From Bacteriovoracaceae bacterium UBA4096 (GTDB taxonomy: Bacteria; Bdellovibrionota; Bacteriovoracia; Bacteriovoracales; Bacteriovoracaceae): a stretch of 7,671 bases of DNA. The position numbers and the translations under genes are program-made. The stretch spans positions 30,942 through 38,612 of the forward strand of contig DFXY01000003.1 of NCBI GenBank assembly GCA_002381945.1. Direction: 5' to 3'. The stretch's first letter is position 1. Each line of letters begins with the position of its first letter. Positions 4,856-7,671 of this stretch are shown in pieces. The notes under the pieces were generated by a model that was not told the DNA's origin, searched no databases, and saw nothing but the letters and a program-made list of their open reading frames with translations.

Positions 4856-6978
4856 GATACGCCTTTTTCACGTTGAATGGTTTTCTTCATAACGATGGCA
4901 TGAGTACCTTGTTCTTCCTCACTTTCTTGAGGAACTTTTTGGGTATAAGTGCCATCTTCATTCAAGCACCAGGCCAGGCGATTGTCTTTTAGCATGATAT
5001 CAATAAACTCCCAAAGCTTCTCTTTGAGCTTCAATTCATGTATCGGCGTTATTAACTCAACCCTATTGTGCAAGTTTCGATGCATCCAATCCGCAGAGCC
5101 GATATAAAACTCCCCTGCGTGATAATCTTCAGAGCCCCCTGCGAAATAGAAAATTCGAGAATGCTCAAGAAATCGTCCAATAATGGAGATCACCTTGATG
5201 TTTTCTGAAAGATCCTTTACTCCTGGCTTTAAACTACAAAAACCTCGGACGATAAGAATAATTTCAACGCCGGCCTGACTTGCCTCATACAAGGCTTCTG
5301 AAATAACTTCATCTTCCAAGGAATTCATCTTAGCGATGATTCTTGCAGGCCTACCTGCCTTTTTGTTTTTTATTTCCTGATGAATCTTATTCATGAAGCT
5401 GGACTTCATATTAATGGGTGCAATCAAAAGCTCAGAATAGTCAGTTTTAAGAGAGCTACCGGTTAAGTAATTGAAGACCTCACCTACTTCTTCACAAATC
5501 TTTTTATTACAAGTCAGAAGTCCGAAGTCTGTATACAAATTGGAAGTTTGAGAGTGGTAGTTCCCGGTTCCAATGTGAGCATAGCTCATGATTTCACCGT
5601 CATGTTCCTGGCGAATAATGAGAGTTGTTTTTGTATGGGTCTTAAGTCCTAAAATTCCATAAACAACATGAACACCGGCATCTTCCAGTTTCTGGGCCCA
5701 AACAATGTTTCTTTGCTCATCAAACCGTGCTTTTAGTTCAACCAGACAAACCACTTGTTTGCCTTTTTCAGCTGCTTTAATAAGGTTTCTGATAAAAGAA
5801 GAATCATCACCGGTTCGGTATAAGGTCATTTTAATAGTCAGCACATTCGGATCATCTGCGGCCGACGAAATAAACTTCTCCACAGTTCCAGAGAAGCTTT
5901 CATAAGGATGATGAACCAGAACATCACCCTGTCGGATAAGATTGAAGATGTTGGAATTTTCAAAAAAGGCTTTCGGAATAATAGGAGACCACGGTTTAAA
6001 CTTGAGTTCAGGACGATCAAGATCAACAATACTTTTTAAAATGGAAAAATCTATTGGAAAATCCATCAGGTAGATATCTTCATCCACTATTTCTAAAGAG
6101 TCTTTCAAGAAATTGGTCATATTGGGATCAGTATCCCGGTGAATCTCGAGTCGCACACATTCTGCTAAACGACGTTCCTTAATACCTTCTTCGACGAGGA
6201 TCAATAAATCCTGAGCTTCATCTTCCCGATGATCAACATCAGCATTACGTGAGACGCGAAAAGGTACGGTTTGCTGGATATCCATTCCAGGATAGAGAAG
6301 ATTTAGATTAGATCGAACCAATGTCACTGTAGTCACAAATCTCGATTTCTTTTCACCTTCAACTTTTGGTAATTGAATCAAACCAGGAATAACTTCAGGA
6401 ATTTTCACTCGGGAAAATAAGATAGTCTCGCTCTGAGGATTTTTGAGAATCATGCCTAATGAATAGGAAAGGTTTGAAATGAAAGGAAATGGATGACCAG
6501 GATCTACAGATAAGGGAGTGAGTACCGGAAATACTTTGCGCTTAAAATAATTTTTAAGGTATTCCTGATCCTCCGGACCCAGGTCATCGAAGTCATATAT
6601 GTAAATGTCTTGACGTTCCAGCTCAGCGACGAGTTCCAGATAAATGCCGCGCTGTCGCTCTAGATCTTCATTGATGTGTTTTCTAATATTGGTCAATTGC
6701 TCTTCAGTTGTCTGTCCATCAATTGATCTATGAGTAAAACCTGAAGCAATCTGATGTTTTAAGTAACCAACTCGCTTCATCACAAATTCATCAAGGTTGG
6801 ATGAAAATATGATTAGAAAGCGTAACCTTTCCAGTAAAGGATTTCGTTTGTCCGAAGCCTCCATCAGAACTCTGCGATTGAAATGTAACCAGGATATATC
6901 CCTATTTAAAAAATGCTCGGGATCGACGTTGAAATTTATTTTCTTCGGCTGACGGGTAGCACTTCTTCTTTTTCGCAT
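4852..6978 (-). CDS. ppk: Polyphosphate kinase 1
   Basis: A full-length 708-aa Ppk1, close to the usual 690-720 aa. It reversibly polymerises the gamma phosphate of ATP into polyphosphate, normally as a membrane-associated oligomer. The N-terminal domain begins with FLNRDISWLHFNRRVL (23-38) and SSNLDEFVMKRV (59-70). The core has PVLTPLSVDPGHPFPFISNLS at 151-171, then LTIKMTLYRTG (380-390). GLKTHTKTTLI (444-454) holds the autophosphorylated His448 (His435 of E. coli). YAHIGTGNYH is at 466-475. FLEHSRIFYF (603-612) holds the second His606 (His592), and YIGSADWMHRNLHNRVE (625-641) closes the phospholipase-D-like fold. The ATG lies 3 bp after the NhaC stop with only weak TTGGA as ribosome binding site, and the stop overlaps sixA, so the three genes form one operon. 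Confidence 0.98.
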   Translation of the reverse strand: MRKRRSATRQPKKINFNVDPEHFLNRDISWLHFNRRVLMEASDKRNPLLERLRFLIIFSSNLDEFVMKRVGYLKHQIASGFTHRSIDGQTTEEQLTNIRKHINEDLERQRGIYLELVAELERQDIYIYDFDDLGPEDQEYLKNYFKRKVFPVLTPLSVDPGHPFPFISNLSYSLGMILKNPQSETILFSRVKIPEVIPGLIQLPKVEGEKKSRFVTTVTLVRSNLNLLYPGMDIQQTVPFRVSRNADVDHREDEAQDLLILVEEGIKERRLAECVRLEIHRDTDPNMTNFLKDSLEIVDEDIYLMDFPIDFSILKSIVDLDRPELKFKPWSPIIPKAFFENSNIFNLIRQGDVLVHHPYESFSGTVEKFISSAADDPNVLTIKMTLYRTGDDSSFIRNLIKAAEKGKQVVCLVELKARFDEQRNIVWAQKLEDAGVHVVYGILGLKTHTKTTLIIRQEHDGEIMSYAHIGTGNYHSQTSNLYTDFGLLTCNKKICEEVGEVFNYLTGSSLKTDYSELLIAPINMKSSFMNKIHQEIKNKKAGRPARIIAKMNSLEDEVISEALYEASQAGVEIILIVRGFCSLKPGVKDLSENIKVISIIGRFLEHSRIFYFAGGSEDYHAGEFYIGSADWMHRNLHNRVELITPIHELKLKEKLWEFIDIMLKDNRLAWCLNEDGTYTQKVPQESEEEQGTHAIVMKKTIQREKGVS

Positions 6979-6981
6979 GAA

Positions 6982-7671
6982 TTATCCAAGCTCCGAAGCA
7001 ACATTTAAATTTTGGTCTAAAAGCGGTTCACGGTTTAGCATTTCTATTTTCCAACCTATGCTGGCAATCAATATTGCCATAAACGGGTTAATAAGATTGA
7101 AAAAGCAGAACGGTAAATAAGCTGCCGTAGAGACTCCTAAGATCGTACTGAAATAGGCCCCACAGGTGTTCCAGGGGACCAGGACTGATGTCAGAGTTCC
7201 TCCATCCTCAAGTGATCTGGAAAGATTCTGAGGAGCGAGATTAAATTTTTCATAAGTCGGTTTGAACATTCTGCCTGGAAGGACGATGGCAAGGTACTGA
7301 TCGGATGCGGTTAAGTTAACAATGACTGTACTGGAAACTGTTGCTGCTATCAAAGATGCACTTCCATGAACCATCTTCAAAACGGCTTTTCCAATTTCTT
7401 CCAACATCCCTGTCACTTCCATCACCCCACCAAAGATCATGGCCATTAATATAAGCCAAACAGTATTCAGCATGCTTCCCATTCCCCCACGGGTAAGGAG
7501 AGAATTTATAATTTCCTTATCAGTTTTGATTTTAAAACCTGAATGGGCAATCTCCACTATTTTACCGTAGATGGACCTAATGCCATATTCTTCACCCAAC
7601 ATGCTCCTTAGAAGCTCTTGTTGAAATATCAAAACAAAGACAGCACCCATCAAAGCGCCAAAGACCAGAGC
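6982..7671 (-). CDS. nhaC: NhaC-family Na+/H+ antiporter, C-terminal part (5' end outside window)
   Basis: The frame runs open through the last base, so the 229 visible residues are the C-terminal half of an integral inner-membrane antiporter that exports Na+ in exchange for H+. Numbering is from the TTG whose first base is 7653. Family signatures are RGGMGSMLNTVWLILMAMIFGG (55-76, a membrane segment), IVNLTASDQYLAIVLPGRMF (111-130), SLEDGGTLTSVLVPWNTCGAY (147-167) and VSTAAYLPFCFFNLINPF (174-191), followed by a last hydrophobic segment and a polar tail to ELG. The TTG and adjacent ATG at 7648-7653 are not the true start, because the same frame continues upstream with hydrophobic codons (ALVFGA). 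It is 3 bp upstream of ppk, so probably cotranscribed. The transported ion is inferred from the family and could differ, as some relatives move malate/lactate (MleN type). Confidence 0.92.
   Translation of the reverse strand, partial: ALVFGALMGAVFVLIFQQELLRSMLGEEYGIRSIYGKIVEIAHSGFKIKTDKEIINSLLTRGGMGSMLNTVWLILMAMIFGGVMEVTGMLEEIGKAVLKMVHGSASLIAATVSSTVIVNLTASDQYLAIVLPGRMFKPTYEKFNLAPQNLSRSLEDGGTLTSVLVPWNTCGAYFSTILGVSTAAYLPFCFFNLINPFMAILIASIGWKIEMLNREPLLDQNLNVASELG

Noticed and set aside
5705..5905. Plus-strand 66-codon open frame inside ppk
   Set aside because: It is antisense to a highly conserved part of Ppk1 and its translation resembles no protein; the same holds for the other open frames antisense to icd, ppx and the 218-aa gene.
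7648..7653. TTG/ATG near the right edge as the start of the antiporter
   Set aside because: The frame stays open and hydrophobic to the window edge, and the visible part is only the C-terminal half of an NhaC protein.

Overview
The window comes from a bacterium of moderately low GC (about 40-45% by eye) and is densely packed with ordinary protein-coding genes. I see no mobile element, CRISPR array, tRNA or rRNA. A secreted kexin-like subtilase with a P domain, a eukaryote-type NADP isocitrate dehydrogenase and a single-domain Ppx suggest a Gram-negative bacterium outside the enterics. A Bdellovibrionota/Bacteriovorax-like lineage is my best guess, from general resemblance only and with low confidence.

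Layout, left to right. Plus strand: the C-terminal part of a kexin/furin-type serine protease (end of the catalytic domain, P domain, FN3-like domain) overlaps by 4 bp (ATGA) a 218-aa exported or membrane-anchored protein of unknown function. After a 100-bp gap comes icd, which ends at a strong bidirectional hairpin terminator. Minus strand: a small orphan gene of 109 aa runs convergently into that terminator. It is divergent from ppx (plus strand); the 80-bp gap between them holds a symmetric TAATATTA that can act as a -10 box in both directions. ppx then converges on a minus-strand block that reads nhaC (cut by the window edge), ppk, sixA.

The right half is a polyphosphate locus. Ppk1 makes polyphosphate from ATP through a phosphohistidine, and Ppx degrades it. 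A SixA-type histidine phosphatase is translationally coupled to ppk, and an NhaC-type Na+/H+ antiporter lies 3 bp upstream of ppk. The ppx and sixA reading frames end on the same palindromic CTAG, so synthesis and degradation genes face each other with no space for a terminator.

The most interesting item is the protease pair at the left edge. The C-terminal 70 residues of the 218-aa protein read like a stand-alone subtilase propeptide (beta-alpha-beta-beta-alpha-beta with a short tail). Its tight coupling to a P-domain protease resembles the known arrangement of Aeromonas sobria serine protease and its dedicated chaperone ORF2. This is a hypothesis from pattern and context; no search was run.
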